Shown in pieces: positions 28,406-38,225 of a DNA stretch of 64,000 bases. The notes below the pieces were generated by a model. It searched no databases. It worked only from the letters and a program-made list of their open reading frames with translations, and was not told the origin of the DNA. This DNA is from Litchfieldella anticariensis FP35 = DSM 16096 (lineage in GTDB: Bacteria > Pseudomonadota > Gammaproteobacteria > Pseudomonadales > Halomonadaceae): contig NZ_KE332377.1 in the NCBI RefSeq assembly GCF_000409775.1, forward strand, positions 186,001 to 250,000, given 5' to 3'. How positions within the stretch are numbered: position 1 is the first letter of the stretch; every line of letters begins with the position of its first letter. A program made the position numbers and the translations under genes.

Positions 28406-29815
28406 ATGGCCATGCTGGGCAAGCGTCGACCGCCACGGTCGGCGCCAGAAAAATCACGTCCTGGTATTGGCTGCCAAGCTGCCCAAGGTTCGGGGATCGA
28501 AATTCTGCGTTTGGCTCACGATGGTCGTGGAATCGCGCGTTCGATTTCCGGCAAGACGCTGTTCGTTGATCGCGCTTTGCCCGGCGAACGGGTCGAGGTG
28601 GCGGTACACCGCTCGCGCAAGCGTTTCGACGAGGCGCATCCGCGTCAAGTGCTCAAAGCGTCTCCCCATCGCATTGCACCGGAGTGCCCCTATTTTGGCC
28701 AATGTGGAGGGTGCGATCTTCAACATCTGGTCTTGCCGGCGCAGCGCGATCACAAACGCGAGGTGCTGATCGAGCAATTGACTCGTCAGGGCATCGAGTT
28801 GACAGTCACGCCTGAACTGGTTGCCGCGTCCGGTAGGGGCTATCGGCGACGTGCTCGGCTGGGGGTCAAGGTCGATGCACAAGGACAAGTGCATCTCGGC
28901 TTTCGGGCTCGCCATAGCCATCATCTGGTGGATATTCAGCAATGCACCATCCTGGTGCCGTCACTCGCTCGTTTGCTTGCTCCTTTGCACCAGCATCTTG
29001 CCAGACTGGGGGCGCCACGCCAGGTTGGACATATCGAATTACTGGCAAGCGATAGCGGACCTTGCATCGTGGTGCGCCAGTTACGTGACAATCCTGTCGA
29101 TGCCGGCGTCTGGCGAGAGTTTGCCGCCGACCAACGCGTATCGCTGGCTTGGTTGGTGGGCCGTGAAACGCCACGACTCATCTGGCTGACCGAAATGCCG
29201 GATCTGCGCTATACCCTGAAGAGTGGTTCTCGTGAATTGGCTCTGGGCTTCTCACCTGGTGATTTTCTGCAGGTCAATGCCGAGATCAACCAACGCCTGG
29301 TCGACATGGCACTCGAGTGGTTGCCGCTGGTCGGCGACGAGCACGTACTGGATCTGTTCGCCGGGGTCGGCAACTTCAGCCTGGCGTTGGCGGTCCAAGC
29401 CGCGGCAGTCACCGGAATCGAAGGGAGTCCAGCCATGGTGACATGCCTTGCAGACAATGCCCGCCGTAATGGGTTGTGGCACGTCGTGGCACGTCAGGCG
29501 GATCTCGGCAAGGCAGAATCGCTGGAGGAGATGTCGCGGGATAGCGTCGATCTGGTGGTACTGGACCCTCCTCGTGAAGGCGCCGAAAACGTATGTCACT
29601 GGCTTGCCATGAGGCGCGTACCGAGGATTCTCTATGTTTCCTGCGATTCGGCCACTCTGGCTCGTGATGCGGCACGGCTCGTGCAAGGCGGATATCGCAT
29701 CACACATGCGGCCGTAGCGGACATGTTCCCACAAACGGCGCATCTGGAGTCGATGCTGCTCTTCGAATGCGATAGCGGGCGCGATACCAAAGGAGGAACG
29801 CTAGGACATGGTTAA
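28406..29815 (+). CDS. rlmD: 23S rRNA (uracil-1939-C5)-methyltransferase RlmD
   Basis: 469 residues. N-terminal TRAM domain (DGRGIARSISGKTLFVDRAL), 4Fe-4S cysteines in CPYFGQCGGCDLQHL plus an upstream partner, SAM-binding DLFAGVGNFSLALA, VVLDPPREGA and the catalytic Cys in ILYVSCDSATLARD. Methylates U1939 of 23S rRNA. Start ATG 28406 is favoured; ATG 28412 is possible. The 3' end overlaps relA by 8 bp. Confidence 0.96.
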   Translation: MAMLGKRRPPRSAPEKSRPGIGCQAAQGSGIEILRLAHDGRGIARSISGKTLFVDRALPGERVEVAVHRSRKRFDEAHPRQVLKASPHRIAPECPYFGQCGGCDLQHLVLPAQRDHKREVLIEQLTRQGIELTVTPELVAASGRGYRRRARLGVKVDAQGQVHLGFRARHSHHLVDIQQCTILVPSLARLLAPLHQHLARLGAPRQVGHIELLASDSGPCIVVRQLRDNPVDAGVWREFAADQRVSLAWLVGRETPRLIWLTEMPDLRYTLKSGSRELALGFSPGDFLQVNAEINQRLVDMALEWLPLVGDEHVLDLFAGVGNFSLALAVQAAAVTGIEGSPAMVTCLADNARRNGLWHVVARQADLGKAESLEEMSRDSVDLVVLDPPREGAENVCHWLAMRRVPRILYVSCDSATLARDAARLVQGGYRITHAAVADMFPQTAHLESMLLFECDSGRDTKGGTLGHG

Positions 29816-32081
29816 GGTGCGAGAAGACCAACCGTTGCATGATGACGGCAACGTCAACATAGATCGGTGGTTGGCGCGCTTGCAGGAAGACGTGACGTTA
29901 CGTGACGTCGACAGGATGCGTGAGGCCTGCATACTGGCCGAGCAACTGGCGCGAGAGTCGGACCGACCGCACAAGACCTGGCTAGTCAATGGCTCGAGCT
30001 TCCGTACCGGTCTGGAGATGGCCGATATCCTCGGTGAACTTCGCCTTGATCAATCGTCGCTCGAAGCCGCGGTATTGTACCGCGCTGTGCGCGAAGGTCT
30101 GATAGGCACTGAAGCCATTGCCAAACACTTCGGCAATGAGGTTGCCGGCTTGATCGAGGGGGTGCTGCAGATGGCGGCGATCAGCCATCAGGCACCGAGT
30201 CAAGGGCTGTCGCAGCACAATCAGCAAGAAAATCTGCGCAAGATGCTGGTGACCATGATCGACGACGTACGCGTGGCGTTGATCAAGATCGCTGAACGCA
30301 CCTGTGCCTTGCGTCAGGTCAAGGATGCCACCCGTGAGAAACGGCTAAGGGTGGCCCGCGAGGTGTTCGATATCTATGCTCCCCTGGCCCATCGTCTGGG
30401 GATTGGCCACCTCAAGTGGGAGTTGGAGGACCTCTCCTTCCGCTACCTGCATGAGGACGACTACAAGGCCATTGCCAAGCTATTGGCCGAGAAACGCCTC
30501 GACCGTGACCGTTATATCCATGACGTGGTGGAGACCCTCAAAGGGTTGCTCGAGGCCCAAGGCATTACCCGTTATGACGTTGACGGCCGGGCCAAGCACA
30601 TCTACTCGATCTGGCGCAAGATGAAGCGCAAGCGTATCGACTTCTCCCAAGTCTATGACGTGCGTGCCGTGCGTATTCTGGTGCCCGAAGTTGCCGATTG
30701 CTACACGGCTTTGGGAATCGTGCATTCACGCTGGCACCATGTGCCCAATGAATTCGATGACTATATCGCCAATCCCAAGAAGAACGGCTATCAGTCATTG
30801 CATACCGCAGTCATCGGGCCGGAGAGCAAGGTACTGGAGATCCAGATTCGTACCTTCGCCATGCACGAGGAGGCCGAGCTAGGTGTCTGTGCCCACTGGC
30901 GTTACAAGGGGCACGATACCGATGCCAAGAGCCGCAGCTACGAAGAGAAGATTGCCTGGCTGCGGCAGGTGCTCGAATGGCAGGAGGAGGTCGGCGATCT
31001 TGGCGATTTGCGCGAGGGGCTGGCCAGCGACGTCGCCCCGGATCGGATCTATGTGTTTACGCCCGACGGTCATGTGATAGACCTGCCCAGAGTCGCGACC
31101 CCGATCGACTTTGCCTATCGGGTGCATACCGAGATCGGGCATCGTTGCCGGGGTGCCAAGGTCAATGGGCGTATCGTGCCGCTGACCTACAAGCTCAAGA
31201 CCGGTCAGCAGGTGGAAATCCTCACCGCTACCAAAGGCGGCCCCAGTCGCGACTGGTTGAATCCGTCGCTGGGCTTCGTGCGTACTTCCCGAGCACGCTC
31301 CAAGATCCAGGCCTGGTTCAAGCAGCAGGCTCGCGACCAGAATCTCGACGAAGGCCGGACGCTGTTCGACAAGGAGATGAGGCGGCTGGACATCGAGGGA
31401 ATCGACCTCGACAAACTGGCTCAGGCGGTCAATTACTCTACTCCGGATGACATGTACGCGGCCTTGGGCGCGGGTGATCTGCGTATTGGCCAGGTATTGC
31501 ACCAGGCACAGCAACTGTTCGGCGACAGCGATGACCAGGAACAACTCGACCGCTTGCTGGCCAAGCCAAGACGGGCGCCGAGCAAGGATCCCAGTGATGG
31601 GATCACGGTACTGGGAGTCGGGAATCTCAAGACCACGATGGCCAATTGCTGCCACCCGGTGCCGGGAGAGCAGATCGTAGGCTTTATTACTCAGGGGCGA
31701 GGGGTGACCATTCATCGACAGGATTGCCCCAATATCCTCCAACTGCGCGTCGATGAGCCCAACCGCATCGTCGACGTGGAGTGGGGGGAACGTGCCCACA
31801 CTCAATACCCGGTGGATATCGAGATCGAGGCCTGGGATCGTTCTGGATTGCTGCGTGATGTCACCAGCGTGCTCAGCCACGATAAGGTCAACGTGTTGTC
31901 GGTGAATACGCGTACCAATACCGATGACAGTATCGCTAGGCTGTCGATCACCGTGGAGGTCGATGGACTGGAAACATTGGGGCGGCTGTTCTCACGCATC
32001 CAGCAGTTGCCGAATGTCATCGATGTCAAGCGCTTGCGAAGCGGAGCGAAAGGCAACAAGCGCAAGGGGGGGCAGGCATGA
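29808..32081 (+). CDS. relA: GTP pyrophosphokinase RelA
   Basis: 757 residues. The N-terminal HD-type hydrolase domain lacks the HDxxED motif (AVLYRAVREGLIG instead), so this is the synthase-only RelA rather than SpoT. Synthetase domain: YSIWRKMKRKRIDF, VYDVRAVRI, KNGYQSLHTAV; then TGS (IYVFTPDGHVIDLPRVAT), zinc-finger/helical region (NCCHPVPGEQIVGF) and ACT (SGLLRDVTSVLSHDKVNV). Makes (p)ppGpp on starved ribosomes. Start ATG 29808 within the end of rlmD. Confidence 0.97.
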   Translation: MVKVREDQPLHDDGNVNIDRWLARLQEDVTLRDVDRMREACILAEQLARESDRPHKTWLVNGSSFRTGLEMADILGELRLDQSSLEAAVLYRAVREGLIGTEAIAKHFGNEVAGLIEGVLQMAAISHQAPSQGLSQHNQQENLRKMLVTMIDDVRVALIKIAERTCALRQVKDATREKRLRVAREVFDIYAPLAHRLGIGHLKWELEDLSFRYLHEDDYKAIAKLLAEKRLDRDRYIHDVVETLKGLLEAQGITRYDVDGRAKHIYSIWRKMKRKRIDFSQVYDVRAVRILVPEVADCYTALGIVHSRWHHVPNEFDDYIANPKKNGYQSLHTAVIGPESKVLEIQIRTFAMHEEAELGVCAHWRYKGHDTDAKSRSYEEKIAWLRQVLEWQEEVGDLGDLREGLASDVAPDRIYVFTPDGHVIDLPRVATPIDFAYRVHTEIGHRCRGAKVNGRIVPLTYKLKTGQQVEILTATKGGPSRDWLNPSLGFVRTSRARSKIQAWFKQQARDQNLDEGRTLFDKEMRRLDIEGIDLDKLAQAVNYSTPDDMYAALGAGDLRIGQVLHQAQQLFGDSDDQEQLDRLLAKPRRAPSKDPSDGITVLGVGNLKTTMANCCHPVPGEQIVGFITQGRGVTIHRQDCPNILQLRVDEPNRIVDVEWGERAHTQYPVDIEIEAWDRSGLLRDVTSVLSHDKVNVLSVNTRTNTDDSIARLSITVEVDGLETLGRLFSRIQQLPNVIDVKRLRSGAKGNKRKGGQA

Positions 32082-32905
32082 GCGAGCGTCGACATGATCT
32101 GGAGGATCTGCTGACCCTGATGGCGGTGTTGCGCGATGAACGAGATGGCTGTCCCTGGGATCTCAAGCAAGACTGGGATTCCATCGTGCCGCATACCCTC
32201 GAGGAGGCATACGAGGTAGCCGATGTCATCGAGCGCCGGGCGTTCGATGAACTGCCCGGAGAACTCGGTGACTTGTTGTTTCAAGTCGTCTATTACAGCC
32301 AGTTTGCCGCGGAAGAAGGGCGCTTCGACTTTCATGACGTCGTGCAGGCGCTGACCGCCAAGATGTTGCGCCGCCATCCCCACGTGTTTCCCGATGGCAC
32401 TCTAGCCTCGCGGCGTGGTGATGTCAGTGCGGCTGAGGTCGAGACTCACCAGGTTCATTCGCGTTGGGAGAGTCTCAAAGCCGAGGAGCGCGCCGGGCGT
32501 GATGCTACCTCGGTACTCGACGACGTGCCGCGCACGTTACCGGCCCTATCGCGCGCGGCCAAGCTCTCCAAGCGTGCCGCGCGGCTTGGCTTCGATTGGC
32601 CGGATGCACAGGGAGTGATTGCCAAGATTCGTGAAGAACTCGATGAAGTCGAGGAGGCCTTGGCCGCCGGTGAGCGAGAACAAGCCGGGGAAGAAGTTGG
32701 TGACTTGCTGTTCGCCGTGGTCAACCTGGCGCGCACCCTGAATACCGACCCAGAGCAACGGTTGCGGGCCACCAACGCCAAATTCGAACGCCGCTTCCGT
32801 CATGTCGAATCGTCATTGAACGAAGCGGGACGTCTAGGCGAAGCCGATCTCGATGAGATGGAGCAACACTGGCAGCAGGCCAAGCGCATCGAAACCAATC
32901 GCTGA
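32078..32905 (+). CDS. mazG: Nucleoside triphosphate pyrophosphohydrolase MazG
   Basis: 275 residues, two tandem MazG domains. Domain 1: CPWDLKQDWDSIVPHTLEEA, ELGDLLFQVVYYSQ; domain 2: LGFDWPDAQGVIAKIREEL, EEVGDLLFAVVNLAR, with metal-binding Glu/Asp residues in each. Hydrolyses NTPs and damaged nucleotides; in E. coli it also lowers (p)ppGpp precursors, which suits its place overlapping relA (ATGA). Confidence 0.96.
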   Translation: MSERRHDLEDLLTLMAVLRDERDGCPWDLKQDWDSIVPHTLEEAYEVADVIERRAFDELPGELGDLLFQVVYYSQFAAEEGRFDFHDVVQALTAKMLRRHPHVFPDGTLASRRGDVSAAEVETHQVHSRWESLKAEERAGRDATSVLDDVPRTLPALSRAAKLSKRAARLGFDWPDAQGVIAKIREELDEVEEALAAGEREQAGEEVGDLLFAVVNLARTLNTDPEQRLRATNAKFERRFRHVESSLNEAGRLGEADLDEMEQHWQQAKRIETNR

Positions 32906-32945
32906 GCATCGAGGGCCATGCCCGCGGTGCTATAGGAGAGGATCC

Positions 32946-35594
32946 ATGAGCCACGATTTGCATGAATCCCTGCGCGACAACGTGCGGGTGTTGGGTGATA
33001 GCTTGGGGCGAACCATCGCCGACGATCTGGGAGATAGCTTCGTCGACAAGATTGAAGCCATCCGTGGTTATGCCAAGCGCGGTCGCCAAGGCGATCAGCA
33101 GGCACGCCGAGAATTGATCGAATACCTGCGTCGGCTTCCCGATCGCGATCTCTTGCCGGTGACACGAGCGTTCAACCAGTTTCTCAACTTGGCCAACATC
33201 GCCGAGCAACATTACCGGGCGCGATTTCGCCGTGTCGAGGACTACAAACCTGGCTCTCAGCCAGTACTGGGCGAGCTGCTGCAGCGGGCCCAGAAGGCAG
33301 GCAATTCACCACGCAAATTGGTGGAAACGCTGGCTGGCATGCGTGTCGAGCTCGTATTGACGGCGCACCCTACTGAAGTCATTCGCCGGACTTTGATTCA
33401 GAAGTACGATGCCATCGACGAGTGCCTGATAGCCATAGAAGCCTCGATCGACTACCCGGAAAAGGCCAGCCGTGTCCACGGTCGTCTCGAAGAGCTGATC
33501 AGCCAAGCATGGCATACCGATGAGATTCGCCATGAGCGTCCTACCCCGGTGGATGAAGCCAAGTGGGGGTTCGCGGTAATCGAGAACTCGTTATGGCAAG
33601 CCGTACCGGAGTTCCATCGCGATCTCGATAGTCTGTTGCTCGAAACTGCTGGAGAACGCTTGCCTCTGGATGCGGCGCCGCTGCGTTTCGCCTCCTGGAT
33701 GGGCGGTGACCGCGACGGCAACCCCAATGTTACTGCCAAGGTTACCCGCGAGGTGCTGTTGCTGGGACGTTGGATGGCCGCCGATCTCTATCTGCGCGAC
33801 CTAGATCAGTTAAAGGCCGAGCTCTCGATGTGGAAAGCCAATAGTGCATTACGGGCCGAAGTCGGTGACGAAGCCGAACCTTATCGCGTATTACTGAAGC
33901 GTCTGACGGCGCGTGTCGAAGCTACCCGCGACTGGGCCAAGGCATGTCTCGACGGCCGTTCGTACGAAGGTGGTCCGATCATCGAGAATCGCGACCAACT
34001 CTACGCCCCATTGTTGACTTGCTACCGTTCACTGTGCGACGTGGGACTCCATACCATCGCCAATGGCGTGTTGCTGGACACTCTGCGCCGCGTCGCAGTA
34101 TTCGGGGTGACACTTACCAAGCTCGATATTCGCCAGGAGGCTAGCCGACATGCCCAGGTCTTCGAGGAACTGACCGACTTCCTGGAACTGGGTCACTATC
34201 GCGAGTGGGATGAGACGCAACGCCAGGATTTTCTGCTCGCCGAACTCGTATCTCCGCGGCCACTGATCCCGCGTCGCTGGGAATGCTCTACCGAAACCCG
34301 CGAGGTGATTGACACCTTCCGCGTCATTGCACGCGAGCAGCGCGAGGCGTTAGGTACCTACATCATTTCCATGGCTGCTCAGCCATCCGATGTGCTGGCT
34401 GTGGCGTTGTTGATGAAGGAAGTGGGTGGTGACGTGCGTCTGCCCATTGCGCCTTTGTTCGAGACCCTGGACGATCTCAATCATGCAGGGGATGTCATCG
34501 ATCGGTTGCTGGCCTTGCCCGGTTATCGCTATCTGGTGGGCGATTCCCAGGAAGTGATGATCGGCTATTCGGATTCGGCAAAGGATGCCGGGCAATTGGC
34601 AGCGGCCTGGGCCCAGTACCGCGCTCAGGAGAGCTTGGTCAAGGTCTGTGAGGCGCATGGCGTTAACTTGACCCTATTCCATGGTCGAGGGGGAACTGTC
34701 GGGCGCGGCGGTGGTCCGGCGCATGCGGCAATCCTGTCGCAACCGCCTGGCTCGGTGAATGGTAGTCTGCGGGTTACCGAGCAGGGTGAGATGATTCGCT
34801 TCAAGTTCGGGCAACCGGATATCGCGTTGCGCTCGATGGAGATCTACGCCTGCGCGGTACTCGAGGCCACATTGTTGCCACCACCGTCTCCGCAACCCGA
34901 ATGGCGGGATGAGATGGACCGCTTGTCCGACATCGCTCATCGTGGCTATGTCGGTGTGGTGCGGGAGAATCCGGATTTCGTGCCTTATTTCCGAGCGGTG
35001 ACGCCGGAAGGCGCTTTGGGGCGGTTGCCTTTGGGGTCGCGTCCCACCAAGCGCCGTCAGGATGGTGGAGTGGAGACGCTGAGAGCCATTCCCTGGATTT
35101 TTGCCTGGACTCAGACACGTTTGATGTTGCCCGCCTGGCTGGGCAGTGGCGATGCCTTCATCACTCGCCTGGAAGAAGAGGGTGGGCTGGAAAGGCTGCG
35201 CGAGATGCGCGACAGCTGGCCTTTCTTCGGCACCTATCTGGATATGCTGGAAATGCTGTTGGCCAAAGGTGACGTGGATATTACTGCCTATTACGAGCAC
35301 CGCCTGGTGGATGAGCCGGCCTTACAAGCGCTGGGCAAGGACCTACGCGAGCGCTTCGTTCGGCTGCAGAACGTGTTATTGCATATTCTTGACCAGCAGG
35401 AACTGCTCGAGGAAACGCCATTGATCCGACAAGCGATCGAGGTTCGCAACCCCTATATCGATCCGCTGCATGGCCTCCAAGCCGAGCTGCTGCAACGTAA
35501 TCGCGATGCCGATGGCGCCATCAGCCCCGAATTATCGCGCGCCTTGATGGTGACCATGGCGGGGATTGCCGCGGGTCTACGCAACACCGGCTAG
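32946..35594 (+). CDS. ppc: Phosphoenolpyruvate carboxylase
   Basis: 882 residues. Catalytic His block VLTAHPTEVIRRTLIQKY, SWMGGDRDGNPNVTA, FHGRGGTVGRGGGPAHAAIL, QGEMIRFKFG, and the C-terminal RNTG (AAGLRNTG-stop) essential for activity. Replenishes oxaloacetate. Start ATG 32946 after GGAGAGGATCC; a longer frame overlapping mazG adds an unconserved leader. The stop TAG forms the left edge of the palindromic element that follows. Confidence 0.97.
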   Translation: MSHDLHESLRDNVRVLGDSLGRTIADDLGDSFVDKIEAIRGYAKRGRQGDQQARRELIEYLRRLPDRDLLPVTRAFNQFLNLANIAEQHYRARFRRVEDYKPGSQPVLGELLQRAQKAGNSPRKLVETLAGMRVELVLTAHPTEVIRRTLIQKYDAIDECLIAIEASIDYPEKASRVHGRLEELISQAWHTDEIRHERPTPVDEAKWGFAVIENSLWQAVPEFHRDLDSLLLETAGERLPLDAAPLRFASWMGGDRDGNPNVTAKVTREVLLLGRWMAADLYLRDLDQLKAELSMWKANSALRAEVGDEAEPYRVLLKRLTARVEATRDWAKACLDGRSYEGGPIIENRDQLYAPLLTCYRSLCDVGLHTIANGVLLDTLRRVAVFGVTLTKLDIRQEASRHAQVFEELTDFLELGHYREWDETQRQDFLLAELVSPRPLIPRRWECSTETREVIDTFRVIAREQREALGTYIISMAAQPSDVLAVALLMKEVGGDVRLPIAPLFETLDDLNHAGDVIDRLLALPGYRYLVGDSQEVMIGYSDSAKDAGQLAAAWAQYRAQESLVKVCEAHGVNLTLFHGRGGTVGRGGGPAHAAILSQPPGSVNGSLRVTEQGEMIRFKFGQPDIALRSMEIYACAVLEATLLPPPSPQPEWRDEMDRLSDIAHRGYVGVVRENPDFVPYFRAVTPEGALGRLPLGSRPTKRRQDGGVETLRAIPWIFAWTQTRLMLPAWLGSGDAFITRLEEEGGLERLREMRDSWPFFGTYLDMLEMLLAKGDVDITAYYEHRLVDEPALQALGKDLRERFVRLQNVLLHILDQQELLEETPLIRQAIEVRNPYIDPLHGLQAELLQRNRDADGAISPELSRALMVTMAGIAAGLRNTG

Positions 35595-35743
35595 AAGGCT
35601 TGGCCCGAAAAGTCGACGAGCGATGGCCAGACAAGGCAAAAATCAGCGAAAAGACGGAGTTTACGTGGGTGTAAATGAGGTCTTTGAGCTGATTTTTAAC
35701 GCCGTATGGTCGAGCGCAGGCAGTTTTCGGGCAAAGCCTAGAA
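35592..35743. mobile_element. MITE-like nested palindromic element between ppc and a convergent outer membrane gene
   Basis: Terminal inverted repeats GGCTTGGCCCGAAAA (35597-35611) and its mirror TTTTCGGGCAAAGCC (35724-35738) agree at 14 of 15 positions. Inside are nested dyads: AAAAATCAGC (35638-35647)/GCTGATTTTT (35688-35697); AAAGAC (35650-35655)/GTCTTT (35680-35685); TTTAC (35660-35664)/GTAAA (35671-35675). TAGAA flanks the element on both sides (35592-35596 and 35739-35743; CTAGAA if one more base is allowed), like a target-site duplication. No transposase is encoded; a 66-codon frame through it is not protein-like. It may also serve as a bidirectional terminator. Confidence 0.75.
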
Positions 35744-36310
35744 AGGATAGTGGAGCGAGGCGGTAACCATATTCAAATGCGCCATACTTGGCGCATCGAT
35801 TTCCTCGTATTCCAGGCGACTGATCAGACGGTCGAATTGCAGCCGGGCACCGAAACCTTGGAGGTAGGTGGTGCCACTGGCGTCGGTGGGGAAGGCATCG
35901 GAATGTGTTACGGCATCGCCTTGCCATCCCGTAATGCCGGACTTGGCATAAAGCCCTAACTGGCCTAGGCGCACGCCGGCCAGTACGGCACCACCGAGGC
36001 TGACAGTATCGAGGATCAGGCTCTGGTTATTCAGAGATGTCGATACCTCTTCGCTCTCCCGGTAAGCGAGTTCCGCCCCGAGATCCAACAAAGGCAGCCC
36101 GGTTGGATTGAAGCCGGCTGTTACACGGAAGCCCGTGGTATGGCCATCGGGAGTCGCCAAGTCGGCACCTTCGACCACCACCCCGTTATCCAGGTGAAAT
36201 AGATCGGATGCCTTGGCATAGGAAGGCGCATCGTCATTGGCAGCAAGAACGTGCGTTGCCAACAAGGACAGTATGCCTAACGTAACGAGGTGCCGTGAGA
36301 CAGGACCCAT
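35738..36310 (-). CDS. Outer membrane beta-barrel protein, uncharacterised
   Basis: 190 residues from ATG 36310 (GAAGG 8 bases upstream; ATG 36316 is the alternative). Signal peptide (VTLGILSLLATHVLAA), then alternating hydrophobic/polar strands with AELAYRESEEVS, AGVRLGQLGLYAKSGITGWQ, YLQGFGARLQFDRL and a C-terminal TASLHYPF with terminal Phe, the BAM signal of outer-membrane barrels. Looks like an eight-strand OmpA/OmpW-size barrel. Substrate or role not identifiable. Its stop codon lies at the edge of the palindromic element. Confidence 0.75.
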   Translation of the reverse strand: MGPVSRHLVTLGILSLLATHVLAANDDAPSYAKASDLFHLDNGVVVEGADLATPDGHTTGFRVTAGFNPTGLPLLDLGAELAYRESEEVSTSLNNQSLILDTVSLGGAVLAGVRLGQLGLYAKSGITGWQGDAVTHSDAFPTDASGTTYLQGFGARLQFDRLISRLEYEEIDAPSMAHLNMVTASLHYPF

Positions 36311-36479
36311 GGTCATGACCTTCGTGTGAGATCCTCAGCAGGGCGAACGCCCCCGCGTGGATAACCTTTATACATTAGCAATCGTTGGCTGTACTTGCCA
36401 GTTGGCTAGCATTCCACGGTGTCATTCGCACCACCATCCAGACAAGCAGGAATCTCCACGCCAGCAACGCTGCATGCGA

Positions 36480-38225
36480 TCACGGGGCAGCAGTACCATG
36501 CGGGATATCGCTCAGGCTGGTCGGAGCCACGAAAAGCGGCGCAGCGTCTACATCACTTTGGCAGTCGGCGAAGGCCGTACCGGGAATCAGCCACCACATC
36601 TCGCTATTCTGGAAACCTAGATCGTGGGCGTTGTCGAGTGCCACACAGGTCAGGTCGTCGCGGTGATCCTGGCCGATAAGCATCCAACGCGTGTGGGGGG
36701 CTTGGTGTATCCAAGCGTAGGCACGCGCTAGCTGTGACTCGATAGGGGTGTGATACCCGAAATGAACACTCGGCTGCCGGCTCTGGAGCAGGAATTCTTC
36801 ATCGAAAGCAGGCAGTGCCAGCCAAGCATCGGACCCGGTGATTCCGGTTAGGCGCTCCATCATGGTACGAGGGGAGCGGGTCTCGTTCATCAGGCCATAC
36901 CCCCAAGTCGACCAGAGTCCCCAGAACACCACAAACCACAGTGTCAGGGCCAGTAAGCCGCGACGCGGTTTGAGCCAACCGAGCAGGGCTAGGGCGGTCA
37001 GACCTAAGGTGATCCACCAACCCCACGGGGAGAGGGCGTACCGCTCGGCCAGTGCCTGCAAGGCCGGCAGGCCAAGACTCCCCAGCGTGCCGGCAGCAAG
37101 CAGCACTGCTCCAAGTAGCAGCAGGGTCGCCGCCCCCAGGTGCTGTAGACCGCGTCGTCGCCATAGCCCCGGCAATAACGGTGCTATGGCCAGTGCCAGC
37201 AACGGGATGGTGGGGAGCATGTAAACGCCGCGTTTCCCCGGTGATAAGCTGAAAAAGCAGATGACCAGCAGCATGGTGCTGAGCGGAAGGATGATACGTG
37301 CGTCACGACGTTTGATGCGCCGCCACCAAGGGGGTACCGCCCATGGCAAGGCCAGTGTCAGTGGCATCCATGCCCAGGGCAGTACTTGGCTTGGATAGTA
37401 ATACCAGGGTTTTACGTGATGCCAGGCATTGGCATAGCGCTCTCCGGTCTGCTTGAACAGGATGTTGTCACGGTAGGTGGCCAGTGCAGGATCATCGCCA
37501 AGGCTGGTCATAATAATCATCGGTAGCCCCCATAGGACGATCACTGCCAGTAGTATCCCCATGCCAGCACTCAACTCGCGTAAGCGCAAAGGTGTTAGCC
37601 GGCCATCGCGACTCAGCCAATACCAGGCGGGCAACAGAGCCAGTGGCAGGAAGCCGACCCCCTTAGTCAAAATTCCCAGTCCCATGGCGGCCCAGCCCCC
37701 AGCCCACCAACGCCATGCGGGGCCCAGTAGGGCATGACGCAGCAGGCCATAGGCGCCTAGGGTGGTGAAGAAGGTCAGTAGCATGTCGATTTGGGCTGTC
37801 TTGGCCTGCAAGGTGAATTGCAGGGTGGTCAGCAGGGCGATGCCTCCGAAAAGAGCGATGCGATGCCCATACAAGCGCTGCAGCAGGTCCATCACCAAGG
37901 CGAGAGTGCCTAGGGCGGCAAATAGCGAAGGAAGTAGGAAGCCCAGTCGGAGAGAACCGGTGATGGCGATGCTCAAAGCCGTGGCCCACATGAACAGTGG
38001 TGGCTTGTCGGGATAGAGCTCTCCACCGCGGTGAGGAAGCCAGAAGTCGCCGGTATCGAGCATTTCCAAGGCGTTGAGCGCGAAACGAGGCTCATCGGCG
38101 GGCCAAGGATCGCGAAGGCCGATGCCCAGCCCTAGCATGAGCAGAGCGAATAGCATCAGCAGCCATGTGGCCAGGCGGGCGTGACGGCGCGTGAATGTCG
38201 GCAGGCAGGCGAGCGTGGCCATCAT
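36480..38225 (-). CDS. ArnT-like GT39 glycosyltransferase (lipid A or envelope glycosyl transfer)
   Basis: 581 residues. Multi-span membrane protein with the GT-C/ArnT features RDPWPADEPRFALNALEML (first-loop catalytic Asp and Glu) and LYPDKPPLFMWATAL, then about 12 hydrophobic segments and a C-terminal periplasmic domain. ArnT-family enzymes move a sugar from undecaprenyl phosphate to lipid A phosphates. Neighbouring GT2 and LAB_N genes match operons such as Bordetella lgm that put glucosamine on lipid A. The sugar is unknown because no arn nucleotide-sugar genes are nearby. ATGA overlap with the LAB_N gene. Confidence 0.85.
   Translation of the reverse strand: MMATLACLPTFTRRHARLATWLLMLFALLMLGLGIGLRDPWPADEPRFALNALEMLDTGDFWLPHRGGELYPDKPPLFMWATALSIAITGSLRLGFLLPSLFAALGTLALVMDLLQRLYGHRIALFGGIALLTTLQFTLQAKTAQIDMLLTFFTTLGAYGLLRHALLGPAWRWWAGGWAAMGLGILTKGVGFLPLALLPAWYWLSRDGRLTPLRLRELSAGMGILLAVIVLWGLPMIIMTSLGDDPALATYRDNILFKQTGERYANAWHHVKPWYYYPSQVLPWAWMPLTLALPWAVPPWWRRIKRRDARIILPLSTMLLVICFFSLSPGKRGVYMLPTIPLLALAIAPLLPGLWRRRGLQHLGAATLLLLGAVLLAAGTLGSLGLPALQALAERYALSPWGWWITLGLTALALLGWLKPRRGLLALTLWFVVFWGLWSTWGYGLMNETRSPRTMMERLTGITGSDAWLALPAFDEEFLLQSRQPSVHFGYHTPIESQLARAYAWIHQAPHTRWMLIGQDHRDDLTCVALDNAHDLGFQNSEMWWLIPGTAFADCQSDVDAAPLFVAPTSLSDIPHGTAAP

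Noticed and set aside
35566-35766. 66-codon open frame through the palindromic element
   Set aside because: It runs from inside ppc through inverted repeats; composition and context show no coding evidence.
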